A stretch of 64,000 nucleotides of DNA from Propionibacteriaceae bacterium ZF39 (GCA_039565995.1 CP154795.1:3596001-3660000), one strand, 5' to 3'. Positions 24,057 to 33,027 are shown, counted from the first letter of the stretch. Program-made: numbers and translations. Notes: generated from the letters alone by a model not told the origin.

Positions 24057-26603
24057 TCAACGGCAGACGAGCCGCTGGCTCACGACATCGGAATACAGCT
24101 CCAGCCCGTCGAACTCGGCCACATGGATCACCTCGGACCATTCCCCCGCGGTGGGATCGATCTCGGTGAGCAGATTCGGCTTGTCGAGGACCCAGCTCTG
24201 ATTGAGGATCGTCCCGGGTACGCCCTCGAACAAGGCCACATAGAACACGCCGGTCTCGACAAGGTCCTGGAAGAAGTGGCTGCCGTAGGACAACTCGGGC
24301 TGGAAGTTCCCCTTCGTATAAGTGAATTCGCACAGCACCGAGGCGTTGCTGACCTCGGTGAACGTGACGGGCACGCCCAACGACGGCGTCGTCGTCCCCC
24401 ACCGCCCGGGGCCCATGAGCATGAAGTCCTGGCCCTTCAGTTTGCGATTGAGTACGCCGATCCTGCGGCCGACAGCGAAACGCGCCTGCTGCCCGAGCTG
24501 GAGATAGTTCTGTGGCCGTACGGCCACGACATACCGCAACGGCAGACGCACGTTGCCGCCCATGAAGTTGCCCTGCGTCGCGAGGAGGCAGTCCTTGGGG
24601 TCCTCGAGTTCGGGGACGGTGACCGACTTGCCCAGACCACGCGTCTGCAGCGGCCGGCACTGCACCAGGTTGATGCGCCAGCTCCCGTCCTGGGTCGCGT
24701 TGAGCGTGAACTCGATATCGACGGGATAGGCGTACGCCTCCTGCAGGGTCCTGAGCAACAACCGCAGGAACTCGGGAAAATCACCCTCGAGCAGGCCGGG
24801 GAAGTCGAGCAGCATCGGCGTCTGCTTGGGCCGTCGGCCACGATCACGCAGGCGACGGATGAGCTGATAGTCCGGGCGGGCGAACAGCTCCCACGGCGCC
24901 CCGATGTCGGTGTGGGCGATCGCGGTGAAGGGGATCGAGCGATGGTCACCCTCGCGCAGGTGCAGGACATCGACATAGCGCTGGGACCAGCGCGCCTCGT
25001 CGTCGGAGTCGACCAGGGCCTTCTGGGTCGGGTCGTCGAGCGCGACGATGCGGGCATAGTCGAGGAGGATGCGGTCGACCGCGCGGGTGCCGAGGCCGAA
25101 GACGAGGCGTACCATCCCCGCACTCGGGTCGGTCTCGGAGCTCCAGACATACAGATTCGACGAGTTGCCCACCCCGGCCGCGTGCGGGAAGAACAGGTCG
25201 CCCCGATGGTCGCCGGAGACGCGCTGGACGAGGACCGCCATCTGCTCGTCGCGCTCCACCAGGTTGCGGTTCATGCGATAGGTCAGCGCATCCTCCGAGA
25301 CCGCGGAGGCATAGACCGTGAGCACGGCCTCCTCGAAGGCCTTCAGCCGCTCGTCCGGCGAACCGTGGTTGACGCAGAAGACGGAGTCATATTTGCCGGC
25401 GAACGCGTTGCCGTAGTTGTCCTCCAGCAGGGACGACGAGCGGACGATGATCGGGGACTGCCCGAAATACTCGAGCATGCGCATGAACTGCTCACGAATG
25501 CTGGCGGGGAACCTGCCGGTCCTGATCACCTCGCGCAGCTCGGCCGCGGCGGTCAGATAGCCGTCCGTGGTCTTGTGTTCGGACCACAGGCGCCACCAGC
25601 CGTTGGCGACCAGATAGGTGTAGAAGAGGTCCGCACCGAGATAGAACGAGTCGTGGGGCTCCATGCGGTCGGAGAAGTTGGCCCAGTGATTCTCGAGCAC
25701 CGCGCGCGCGACGAGCATGCCGACCGACTTGCCGCCGATCGCGCCCGTGCCGATCTCCCGGTCGGCGATCGCGACCAGGTCGGCGAGGTTGAGGTGGCGC
25801 CGGCAGAGGTCGACCATCGGCCCCTCGCGACCGATGAGCATCGCCATCAGCAGGTCCTTGGCGGCCTCCTGCTCCGACGGCATCCCGAACAACGCGTCCC
25901 GAGCGCGGTCGAGCATGATGTGCCACGGATCCGGCTGCTCGGTGCCGCGATGCAGCGACGCGAACAGCCGGGCGGTCGCGCCCGATGACGTGATCGAGAC
26001 GGCCTTGTCGCCGGTGATGCGATGGGGGAAATACATCGTCGGCGAATATCGGTCCCACACCTTCAGCGGGTGGACATAGGTCTGGTCATCGATGAGATAG
26101 AGGTCGAGCAGGACCTGGGTCGTGGCCCTGATCGAGGCGACCGTCGCGAAGCTGTGGAGATTCCGGATCAGGGCGAAGTAGGCGACGGTGTCGAGGTCGA
26201 ACAACCAGGGACAGGTGACCCGGAAGAAGTTCATCACCATCAGGTCCGAATGCCAGTGCTTGAGCAGGTCGGACAGGCAGTCGAAGACATAGAACGCCCG
26301 CTCGCCCTCGCGCGCGATCAGGTGGTGCACGGCGGTCGCGAACGACTCGAACCCTTCGGCCGGGTCCAGCTCGACCATCTCCACGCCGGTCAGGTCGTCG
26401 ATCACCGGCAGGTGGGTGGCGAACCGCACGTAGATGATGCGGCGCTCGTCGGCCCGCGCCTGAACGACATAGGGGTCCACGACCCGGCGGTAGTCCTCGA
26501 TCGAGTCCACCTGCCAGACCACGTTGTCGCCGAGCCGCAGCCCGTCGACCACCCGGTCGAGGCCCGGAAGCCCGGTCGAAACCGCTGAAATACCGTTCTC
26601 CAT
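24057..26603 (-). CDS. KaiC-like plus PEP/pyruvate-binding domain protein
   Basis: An 848-residue protein. The N-terminal about 230 residues start like KaiC/RecA-type ATPases (VSTGLPGLDRVVDGLRLGD). Where a Walker A loop is expected, the sequence is QVDSIEDYRR, so nucleotide binding there is doubtful. Residues about 320-700 match the PEP-synthase/PPDK nucleotide-binding domain: GGKSVGMLVARA, IIVRSSSLLEDNYGNAFAG and INLVQCRPLQTR. No phosphohistidine swivelling domain and no PEP-binding barrel are present, so it cannot be a complete PEP synthase. The start at 26603 lies 10 bases downstream of the PIG-L gene. It may phosphorylate or activate an unknown substrate. Confidence 0.8.
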   Translation of the reverse strand: MENGISAVSTGLPGLDRVVDGLRLGDNVVWQVDSIEDYRRVVDPYVVQARADERRIIYVRFATHLPVIDDLTGVEMVELDPAEGFESFATAVHHLIAREGERAFYVFDCLSDLLKHWHSDLMVMNFFRVTCPWLFDLDTVAYFALIRNLHSFATVASIRATTQVLLDLYLIDDQTYVHPLKVWDRYSPTMYFPHRITGDKAVSITSSGATARLFASLHRGTEQPDPWHIMLDRARDALFGMPSEQEAAKDLLMAMLIGREGPMVDLCRRHLNLADLVAIADREIGTGAIGGKSVGMLVARAVLENHWANFSDRMEPHDSFYLGADLFYTYLVANGWWRLWSEHKTTDGYLTAAAELREVIRTGRFPASIREQFMRMLEYFGQSPIIVRSSSLLEDNYGNAFAGKYDSVFCVNHGSPDERLKAFEEAVLTVYASAVSEDALTYRMNRNLVERDEQMAVLVQRVSGDHRGDLFFPHAAGVGNSSNLYVWSSETDPSAGMVRLVFGLGTRAVDRILLDYARIVALDDPTQKALVDSDDEARWSQRYVDVLHLREGDHRSIPFTAIAHTDIGAPWELFARPDYQLIRRLRDRGRRPKQTPMLLDFPGLLEGDFPEFLRLLLRTLQEAYAYPVDIEFTLNATQDGSWRINLVQCRPLQTRGLGKSVTVPELEDPKDCLLATQGNFMGGNVRLPLRYVVAVRPQNYLQLGQQARFAVGRRIGVLNRKLKGQDFMLMGPGRWGTTTPSLGVPVTFTEVSNASVLCEFTYTKGNFQPELSYGSHFFQDLVETGVFYVALFEGVPGTILNQSWVLDKPNLLTEIDPTAGEWSEVIHVAEFDGLELYSDVVSQRLVCR

Positions 26604-26613
26604 TGCGTTTCCG

Positions 26614-27369
26614 TCAGTCCTCGGAACCGCCGAAACCGCCCATATCGAAGACGCGGAACCCGACGGCGTACTTCGTCCCCATGGCCGCTCCCCCCTCCCG
26701 GAGGATCTCGGGGATGAACTCGGCCGGCTTCGGGTGGTTGGGCAGGGCGTCGAGATAGGCCTCGTGCGACTCCAGGGACCGGACGCTCGCGTCGACGGCC
26801 TCCTGATCGACGGGTACGCCATGCGTGGGCTGCGGATGCCCCGCGATCAGCAGCGCCTTCGTCGGCCACTTCGGCAGCCCCGCCTCGGCGAGCTCCTTGC
26901 GGAAGACCCAGGTGTTGTCGGCGTCGCGGATCGCGTCCACGGTGACGAGACCGGCGACGCGGTGGTCGGCCTGATTGAAGCTCCCGTAGGCCTCGACGTC
27001 GAAGTTGGCCGTGACCACCGCATCGGGCCGGAATTCCCGGATCACCCGGGCGATATCGAGCCGCAGATCGAGGCCATAGACGAGCATCCCGTCGGGATGG
27101 TTGAGGATCGTGAGCTGTTCGACGCCGACGGTGGCGCACGCCTTCTGTTGCTCCTGGGCGCGGAGCGGCCCGACCTCCTCGGGCGGGATCTGCATGCCGG
27201 CCTCGCCGGAGGTCAGGAGCAGGTAGGCCACCGTCTTGCCCTGCCGGGTCCAGTGGGCGACCGCTGCCGACGCGCCATACTCCATATCGTCCGGATGCGC
27301 GACCACACAGAGGATCCGCGTCCAGTCGGCATCGGGAAGGGCGGGCAGCGTCGGCGCAGGCTCGGTCAT
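26614..27369 (-). CDS. PIG-L family N-acetyl-sugar deacetylase-like protein
   Basis: A 251-residue zinc hydrolase. The metal-binding AHPDDMEYG motif is near residue 25 and NQADHRVAG (second His ligand) near residue 135. The fold is that of MshB/Mca and LmbE-like deacetylases. Substrates in the family include N-acetylglucosaminyl inositol, mycothiol conjugates and bacillithiol precursors; which applies here cannot be read from the sequence. The ATG at 27369 has CAGAAT six bases upstream. It heads a two-gene operon with the KaiC-like/PEP-binding protein, an unusual partnership. Confidence 0.88.
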   Translation of the reverse strand: MTEPAPTLPALPDADWTRILCVVAHPDDMEYGASAAVAHWTRQGKTVAYLLLTSGEAGMQIPPEEVGPLRAQEQQKACATVGVEQLTILNHPDGMLVYGLDLRLDIARVIREFRPDAVVTANFDVEAYGSFNQADHRVAGLVTVDAIRDADNTWVFRKELAEAGLPKWPTKALLIAGHPQPTHGVPVDQEAVDASVRSLESHEAYLDALPNHPKPAEFIPEILREGGAAMGTKYAVGFRVFDMGGFGGSED

Positions 27370-27375
27370 GGGCCC

Positions 27376-27381
27376 ATTCTG
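27376..27381 (-). promoter_or_regulatory. -10 element for leaderless PIG-L gene
   Basis: CAGAAT (minus strand), exactly six bases before the ATG at 27369; no Shine-Dalgarno sequence. Confidence 0.4.
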
Positions 27382-27509
27382 TCAAGTGATCCCGACGGAT
27401 TGGGGAGCCCCCTCTGATGCGGCGTGCCCGGTGAGCCGACCGATCCGGAGAAGACCCGATCCGCGCCCTAGGCTGGCGTACACGTCCCCCCACGCGAGCG
27501 AGGCACCCC

Positions 27510-28427
27510 ATGACCTTCTCCAACGAAACGGCGTTCGGCGGCCTGGCGATCGAGCCGTTCAACGACACGTTCCCCTTCGACCCGACCAAGACGATGCCGC
27601 GGATCGCGGTGGAATATGACGACGATCCGGAGGAGTGGACCAAGAAGTTCCGCGCGCTCCTCGAACTGCCGGTGGCCGCCCATCTGCGCGGGCTGTCGGT
27701 CGGCGCGTGGGGAGCTCCCTACGAGAACGATTCCACCGACATCGCCCTGGCCGTCGCCGCCGCCGCGCCGCGGCTGCCCAACCTGAACACGCTCGTCTTC
27801 GGGGACCTCTCCATGGAGGAGGCCGAGGTCTCGTGGATCGAGAACTCCGAACTCGGCCCGATGGTCAACGCCTATCCGAACCTGACGGCTCTCCTGGTCC
27901 GCGGCGGCAACCACCTCGGCCTGACCGGGCTCCGCCTGCCCCAGCTGAGCACGCTCGTCGTGCAGACCGGCGGTCTCGACAGCAGCGTGGTCCAGCAGCT
28001 CCTCGACGCAGAGCTGCCGTCGCTGACACACCTGGAGCTATACACGGGCGCCGAGGACTACGGCGCCACCGTCACGATGGCCGACCTCGCCCCGATCATC
28101 TCGGGCCATGCCTTCCCGAAGCTCACCTATCTCGGGCTCAAGAACTCCGAGCTCCAGGACGACATCGCGATCGCCATGTGCGAGTCCCCGCTGCTCGATC
28201 GGCTGCAGGTGCTCGACCTGTCCCTCGGCATCCTCACCGATGCCGGCGGCAAGGCCCTCCTGAACGAGCCCCGCGTCCGCAACCTCGGCTTCCTCAACCT
28301 CGAACACCACTGGATGACCGATGCGGTCGCAGTCAGGTTCCGCGATCTCGGCATCTCGGTGGACCTGTCCGACCCGATGCATGGCATGGACGTGGACGAC
28401 TTTCGCTACGTCGCCATCGGTGAGTGA
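27510..28427 (+). CDS. STM4015-family leucine-rich-repeat-like protein
   Basis: A 305-residue protein with irregular leucine-rich repeats, such as LPNLNTLVFGDL, YPNLTALLVRGG, LPQLSTLVVQTG, LPSLTHLELYTG and FPKLTYLGLKNSEL, spaced about 25-40 residues apart. This is the STM4015 family, named after a Salmonella gene cluster. A repeat solenoid suggests protein binding, perhaps presenting or recognising a substrate for the enzymes encoded downstream. It has no signal peptide. First gene of the operon; its stop overlaps the next start by eight bases. The start at 27510 follows GCGAGG at moderate spacing. Biological role unknown. Confidence 0.85.
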   Translation: MTFSNETAFGGLAIEPFNDTFPFDPTKTMPRIAVEYDDDPEEWTKKFRALLELPVAAHLRGLSVGAWGAPYENDSTDIALAVAAAAPRLPNLNTLVFGDLSMEEAEVSWIENSELGPMVNAYPNLTALLVRGGNHLGLTGLRLPQLSTLVVQTGGLDSSVVQQLLDAELPSLTHLELYTGAEDYGATVTMADLAPIISGHAFPKLTYLGLKNSELQDDIAIAMCESPLLDRLQVLDLSLGILTDAGGKALLNEPRVRNLGFLNLEHHWMTDAVAVRFRDLGISVDLSDPMHGMDVDDFRYVAIGE

Positions 28428-29502
28428 TCTCCTCATCCTCGGCTCGGCCGGGGGCAAGCGCACGCAGGCGGTGCAGGCGTCACTCGCCCGCGCCGCGCTC
28501 CCGCCGGCCCGGGTGCTCGACCAACGGGTTTTCCTGACGGGTACGCCGGGTCCGGCGGATGACTGGGTTTCGCCCGGCACGATCGTTCGGCTCGAGTCGC
28601 CCAGTGAGGACCCGGGGGTGGATGCGGAGTTGGTGGCGCTGGGCGGAGGCGTACGCCCGGAGGCGCCGACCGAACTGATCCGCTCCGACCACTGGCACCG
28701 GGGCCTGACCGTGCTGCTCGGTCGGGTCGAGGCCTGGCTGGCCGATGCTCCCGCGCATCATCGGCTCCAGCACACGCCGTCGATCCTGGCGATGATGGAC
28801 AAACGGGCGACGCATGCCCGGCTCCGGGCTGCTGGCGTACCCGTTCCCGAGTCCTTCGACGCCTCCACCTGGGCCGAGGTCGTCGAGCAGGCCAGCGCCC
28901 GCGGCTGGAACCAGGTCTTCGTCAAGGCGCGCTACGGCTCTTCCGCCGCCGGGATCCTGGCGGCGCGGTGGGGTGATTCGGTCGTTGGATTCTCTACGGT
29001 TGCCTGGACGAAGGGTCGGGCGGTGAATGTACGCCGCCCCGTCCGCTATTCGACCCACGCCGAGATCGCCGAGGTGGTCGAGGCCATCGGCCCGTTCCAC
29101 GTGGAACGCTGGCTGCCGAAGGTGACAGCACCGGGCTCCACCACCGGGCCGGTGGACTTCCGCGTGGTGGTGATCGGAGGTCGGGCGCAGCACCTGTTGG
29201 CGCGCATCGGCCGGGGCCCGTTCACGAACCTGCACCTCGGCGCGGAGCGTGGTGATCTCGAACTGCTTCGGGCCCACTTCGGCGAGCGGAACTGGGCAAG
29301 CATCCGGGCCACCGCCGAGGCAGCCGCGGCCTGCTTCCCCGAGGCGCTGTACGCCGGCGTCGACGTCGGTCTCGTCCACCCCTCCCGCGAGGCCGTCGTG
29401 TGGGAAGTGAACGCCTTCGGCGACTTCCATGAGGGCATCGAGGTCGACGGCAAGGACACCTACCAGGCCCAGCTCGCCGCAATGATCGGGGTGACCGCAT
29501 GA
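28420..29502 (+). CDS. STM4014-family ATP-grasp-like protein
   Basis: A 360-residue protein from GTG 28420. Features of an ATP-grasp fold are visible: the VFVKARYGSSAAGILA lysine and glycine loop near residue 165, PVDFRVVVIGGRA near 245, and a closing DVGLVHPSREAVVWEVNAFGD, where Asp, Glu and Asn would bind the metal ions. ATP-grasp enzymes join a carboxylate to an amine or thiol through an acyl phosphate. The gene matches the STM4014 family and is coupled to both neighbours (eight-base overlap upstream, ATGA downstream). Substrate unknown; the ATP-grasp assignment is from motifs only. Confidence 0.8.
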   Translation: MSDLLILGSAGGKRTQAVQASLARAALPPARVLDQRVFLTGTPGPADDWVSPGTIVRLESPSEDPGVDAELVALGGGVRPEAPTELIRSDHWHRGLTVLLGRVEAWLADAPAHHRLQHTPSILAMMDKRATHARLRAAGVPVPESFDASTWAEVVEQASARGWNQVFVKARYGSSAAGILAARWGDSVVGFSTVAWTKGRAVNVRRPVRYSTHAEIAEVVEAIGPFHVERWLPKVTAPGSTTGPVDFRVVVIGGRAQHLLARIGRGPFTNLHLGAERGDLELLRAHFGERNWASIRATAEAAAACFPEALYAGVDVGLVHPSREAVVWEVNAFGDFHEGIEVDGKDTYQAQLAAMIGVTA

Positions 29503-30290
29503 TTCCCGTCGCCGACCTCATCGGCACCCACGACATCGTGTGGATCACCCTCGATTCGCTGCGCTATGACGTGGCGCAGGAGGCCTGGGCGGCGGGGCGT
29601 ACCCCTCACCTCGCCCGCTTCCTCCCCACCACCGGCTGGGAGGAACGCCACTCCCCCGCGAGCTTCACCTATCCCGCGCACCTGGCGTTCCTCGGCGGCT
29701 TCCTGCCCGCCCCACCCGGCCAGGACCGTCCCGCGCGGATGTTCGCGGGTTCGTTCGACCACTCGATCGGCGCGCGGCCCGGGACGTTGGTGTTCGACGA
29801 GGCCGATGTGCCCGCTGCCCTTCGCGCCCGCGGTTATCACACGGTCTGCCTCGGCGGCGTGGGTTTCTTCTCCCGCCGCGGGGCGCTCGGCTCGGTGATC
29901 CCGGACCTGTTCGACGAGTCGCACTGGTCTCCCGCCACGGGTCCCAGGAACAAGGACTCCGCGAAGGCCCAGGCCGATGTCGCCGTCCGCGTGCTCGCCG
30001 AGCAGCCCGACGACCGGCGCCTGTTCCTGCTGCTCAACATCGCGGCGACCCATACCCCCACGCACTATCACCTGCCCGGAGCCCGCCGAGATTCCCCCGA
30101 GTCCCAGGCCGCCGCGCTGGCGTACGCCGACGAGCACCTGGGCCGGGTCATCGACGCCCTGCGCCGCCCGACCGTGCTGATCGTGTGTTCCGACCACGGC
30201 GACTGCTTCGGCGAGGACGGCTGGTGGGGTCATGGGATTGCGCACCCGCTGGTGTGGACGGTGCCGTACGCCGAAGTGGTGCTGACATGA
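29499..30290 (+). CDS. STM4013-family sulfatase/alkaline-phosphatase-superfamily hydrolase
   Basis: A 263-residue protein with the alkaline-phosphatase superfamily core. Metal ligands are seen in IVWITLDSLRYD at the N-terminus and VCSDHGDCFGEDGWWGHG at the C-terminus. FTYPAHLAFLGG around residue 56 occupies the nucleophile position, with Thr rather than the Cys/Ser of true sulfatases. It lacks a signal peptide and is shorter than secreted sulfatases, so it should act in the cytoplasm on a phosphate or similar ester. Both ends overlap neighbouring genes as ATGA. This is the STM4013 family. Confidence 0.85.
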   Translation: MIPVADLIGTHDIVWITLDSLRYDVAQEAWAAGRTPHLARFLPTTGWEERHSPASFTYPAHLAFLGGFLPAPPGQDRPARMFAGSFDHSIGARPGTLVFDEADVPAALRARGYHTVCLGGVGFFSRRGALGSVIPDLFDESHWSPATGPRNKDSAKAQADVAVRVLAEQPDDRRLFLLLNIAATHTPTHYHLPGARRDSPESQAAALAYADEHLGRVIDALRRPTVLIVCSDHGDCFGEDGWWGHGIAHPLVWTVPYAEVVLT

Positions 30291-31588
30291 CGCTCGCCCT
30301 CACCACCAATCCCTATGCCGGTTACACCTACGGCTATCCCCACAAGACGGCGTACCGCCGCCTCGACCCGCCGGCCGAACTCGCCCCGCTGTGGGCCACT
30401 GAGGACCGGTCCAACCTGTTCGGCTACGTCCACTTGCCGTTCTGCGAGATGCGGTGCGGGTTCTGCAACCTGTTCACCACGGCGAACCCCCACGACGACC
30501 TTGTCGGCCGCTATCTCGAGGCGCTCGAACGGGAGGCCCGCGCGACCGCGGAGATCATCCATCCCGCCACGCCGGCGCGCTATGCCATCGGCGGCGGCAC
30601 ACCGACCTATCTGCCGCCCGCCGAGCTCGCTCGCCTGCTCGAGGTGTTTCCCCGCGTCTTCGGCCGGGCTGTCGCCGAGGTCCCGACCTCGATCGAGACG
30701 TCGCCGGCGACTGCGACCCCCGAGCGCACCACTCTTCTCGCCGACGCCGGCGTCCGCCGCATCTCCATCGGCATCCAGTCGATGGACCTGGCCGAGGTCC
30801 ATCGCATCGGTCGGCGCCAGCGCGACGACGAGGTCCGCGGCGCCCTCGACACCCTCCGCACCCTGGGCCCGCCCGTGCTCAACATCGACCTCATGTATGG
30901 CCTCCCCGACCAGACCCCCGACACCTGGCTCGCCACCCTGCGCGAGGCACTGCGCTGGCACCCGGAGGAAGTCTTTGCGTACCCCCTCTATGTGCGTCCC
31001 CTCACCGGTCTCGACCACGTCGGCGCAAGCCCCACCGACATGCGCCCCGAGCTCTATCGCCTGGGTCGCGACCTGTTGCTCGCCGAGGGCTATGAGCAGA
31101 CGTCGATGCGCCGATTCCGACGGCGCGGGATCGAAGAGGTGGACGACGAGTACGCCTGCCAGTCCGACGGGATGGTCGGGCTCGGGTGCGGGGCGAGGTC
31201 GTATACGCGGGAGCTGCACTATTCGCGCGAGTACGCGGTCGGCCGTCGGGGCGTGAAGGCGATCATCGACGACTATGTGAACCTCACCGATGCCGACCTC
31301 CGGGTCGCGCGCCACGGTTTCCGGCTCGATGCGGACGAGCGGATGCGCCGGTTCGTGCTGCAGTCGCTGCTCCATATCGATGGGCTCGATGTCGAGGCCT
31401 GCCGTGCGACCACCGGAGCCGATCCCGAGACGCTCCCCCTCGATCGACTTGTCGCCGACGGCCTGGCCACCCGCACCGCTGGGCGCGTACAACTCACCCC
31501 CGACGGCCTCGCCCTCTCCGACGCGATCGGGCCGATGCTCTATTCCGCCCGCGTCACCGACCTGAGCCGCGACCATGACCTCCGCTGA
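30287..31588 (+). CDS. STM4012-family radical SAM protein (HemN-like)
   Basis: A 433-residue radical SAM enzyme. The cluster motif CEMRCGFCN is near residue 53, the SAM-binding YAIGGGTPTYL near 99, and RISIGIQSMD and NIDLMYGLPDQTPDTW follow the HemN barrel pattern. The C-terminal winged region resembles HemN_C (GLATRTAGRVQLTPDGLALSD). It differs from true coproporphyrinogen dehydrogenases by family (STM4012) and by genomic context with a second radical SAM enzyme. The start at 30287 overlaps the STM4013 stop. Reaction unknown. Confidence 0.88.
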   Translation: MTLALTTNPYAGYTYGYPHKTAYRRLDPPAELAPLWATEDRSNLFGYVHLPFCEMRCGFCNLFTTANPHDDLVGRYLEALEREARATAEIIHPATPARYAIGGGTPTYLPPAELARLLEVFPRVFGRAVAEVPTSIETSPATATPERTTLLADAGVRRISIGIQSMDLAEVHRIGRRQRDDEVRGALDTLRTLGPPVLNIDLMYGLPDQTPDTWLATLREALRWHPEEVFAYPLYVRPLTGLDHVGASPTDMRPELYRLGRDLLLAEGYEQTSMRRFRRRGIEEVDDEYACQSDGMVGLGCGARSYTRELHYSREYAVGRRGVKAIIDDYVNLTDADLRVARHGFRLDADERMRRFVLQSLLHIDGLDVEACRATTGADPETLPLDRLVADGLATRTAGRVQLTPDGLALSDAIGPMLYSARVTDLSRDHDLR

Positions 31589-32501
31589 TCTCACGCTCAT
31601 CTATCGCGGGCCGCTCGACTCGTGCAACTACGGCTGCGGCTATTGCCCGTTCGCCAAGAAACCCGAAACGCCCAAGCAGAAGGCTGCCGACGAGCGCGCG
31701 CTGGAGCGATTCCTGGGGTGGATCCGCGGGTACGCAGGGCCTGTCTCGGTGTTCTTCACCCCGTGGGGCGAGGCGCTGCACCACGCGCGCTATCGCGAGG
31801 CGATCATCGAGCTGAGCCATCTCCCCCACGTACGCAAAGTCGCCATCCAGACCAACCTCGCCGGCTCACTCGACTGGCTGGCCGACGCGCATCCCGACAA
31901 GGTCGGCATCTGGGCCACCTGGCACCCGACCGAGGTGAGCCAGGACCGGTTCCTCCGCAACGTCGCCCGGCTCCGCGAACTGGGCGTGAGCCACAGCGTG
32001 GGCGTGGTCGGCGTACGCCACCGCGTCGCCGAGATCGAAGCCCTCCGCGCCGAGCTCCCGGCGGCGACGCCGATGTGGGTCAACGCGTTCTCGGTCGACG
32101 GCGGGCCAGTGCGGCGCAACTACTACGACGCGGAGACGATCGCCCGGCTCGCCGCGGTCGACCCGCTGTTCGAGGTCGGTCTGCTGCGTTTCGCCAGCCG
32201 GGGCCGGACGTGCGCTGCCGGGCGTACCGTCCTCGCGATCGACGGCGACGGCACCGCCCGCCGGTGCCATTTCCTGCCCAAGGTGCTCGGCAATCTGTAC
32301 GCCGACCCCCTCGACGAGATCCTCACCGACAAGCCCTGTCCGCGGCCGGTGTGCGACTGCCATATCGGCTATGTCCACCTCGACGACCTGCGCGCTAGCG
32401 AGGTCTATGGCGACGGACTCCTCGAGCGCGTCCCCGACCCGAGTTGGGCCGACCCGGCCGGCTACCTCGCCCGGGCCCGCAGCCTGGCTGATCTAAGGTG
32501 A
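31575..32501 (+). CDS. STM4011-family radical SAM protein
   Basis: A 308-residue radical SAM enzyme. The N-terminal cluster motif CNYGCGYCPF is near residue 17. The C-terminal third has further cysteines (TCAAGR, RRCHFLPK, CPRPVCDCHIG), an arrangement like SPASM/twitch domains that hold auxiliary iron-sulfur clusters, often in peptide-modifying enzymes. It starts within STM4012 (14-base overlap) and closes the coupled five-gene operon. Two radical SAM enzymes, an ATP-grasp protein, a hydrolase and a repeat protein together suggest a modification pathway; the product is unknown. Confidence 0.88.
   Translation: MTSADLTLIYRGPLDSCNYGCGYCPFAKKPETPKQKAADERALERFLGWIRGYAGPVSVFFTPWGEALHHARYREAIIELSHLPHVRKVAIQTNLAGSLDWLADAHPDKVGIWATWHPTEVSQDRFLRNVARLRELGVSHSVGVVGVRHRVAEIEALRAELPAATPMWVNAFSVDGGPVRRNYYDAETIARLAAVDPLFEVGLLRFASRGRTCAAGRTVLAIDGDGTARRCHFLPKVLGNLYADPLDEILTDKPCPRPVCDCHIGYVHLDDLRASEVYGDGLLERVPDPSWADPAGYLARARSLADLR
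32494..32499 (+). promoter_or_regulatory. -10 element for the first phosphatase gene
   Basis: TAAGGT, exactly six bases before the GTG at 32506. It suggests the phosphatase also has its own leaderless transcript, separate from the STM401x operon. Confidence 0.4.
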
Positions 32502-32505
32502 CCGG

Positions 32506-33027
32506 GTGGCCAACGTCCTGTTCCTGTGCTCGGGCAATATCGGGCGGTCGGCGTTCGCCGAGCGGTACGCCCAGCTCCGCGCGCGTCAGCTCGGTCGCGA
32601 CCTCACGTTCGAGTCTGCCGGGCTGGACGCCCTTCCGGGTGCGGGCATGGAGCAGGGTCTCGCGGAGGAACTGACCAGACGCGGTGGGTCGCCGGGCGGA
32701 TTCCGCTCCCGCCAGGTCGATCCGGAGATGTTGGACGAGACCGACGTCGTCCTGACCATGACCCGCCGCCAACAGCTCATGCTGATCACGCACTGGCCGG
32801 CCTGGCACGAGAACACCTTCAGCCTCGGCTTCGCCGCTGGCGTCGCCCGCGGGCTCACCCATGATGTGACAGTCCACGGCCTCGCCGATGCGTGCGCGGC
32901 GACCGTCCAGACCAAGGCCAACCAGGCGGACCTCCCGGATTCCTATGCGTGGCACCCCACGGTCACGGCTTCGGTGGCCGACCAGATCGCGGGCTATCTC
33001 GACGAACTGCTTTCCCGGCTGGTCTGA
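32506..33027 (+). CDS. Low-molecular-weight protein-tyrosine-phosphatase-like protein
   Basis: A 173-residue protein. The phosphate loop CSGNIGRSAFAE at the N-terminus keeps the C-x5-R signature, but the usual second cysteine and proline (CRSP) are replaced by GRSA. A C-terminal general-acid segment DPWYG, present in the second phosphatase of this window, is not evident here. The length and fold otherwise fit the family. It starts four bases after the STM4011 stop, though a -10 hexamer at 32494 suggests independent expression. Its 3' end overlaps a convergent membrane-protein gene by 34 bases. Substrate unknown; the missing acid makes activity uncertain. Confidence 0.75.
   Translation: MANVLFLCSGNIGRSAFAERYAQLRARQLGRDLTFESAGLDALPGAGMEQGLAEELTRRGGSPGGFRSRQVDPEMLDETDVVLTMTRRQQLMLITHWPAWHENTFSLGFAAGVARGLTHDVTVHGLADACAATVQTKANQADLPDSYAWHPTVTASVADQIAGYLDELLSRLV

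Noticed and set aside
30287-31588. Coproporphyrinogen dehydrogenase HemN/HemW
   Set aside because: The fold is HemN-like, but the family pattern and the neighbours match STM4012 in an STM401x operon.
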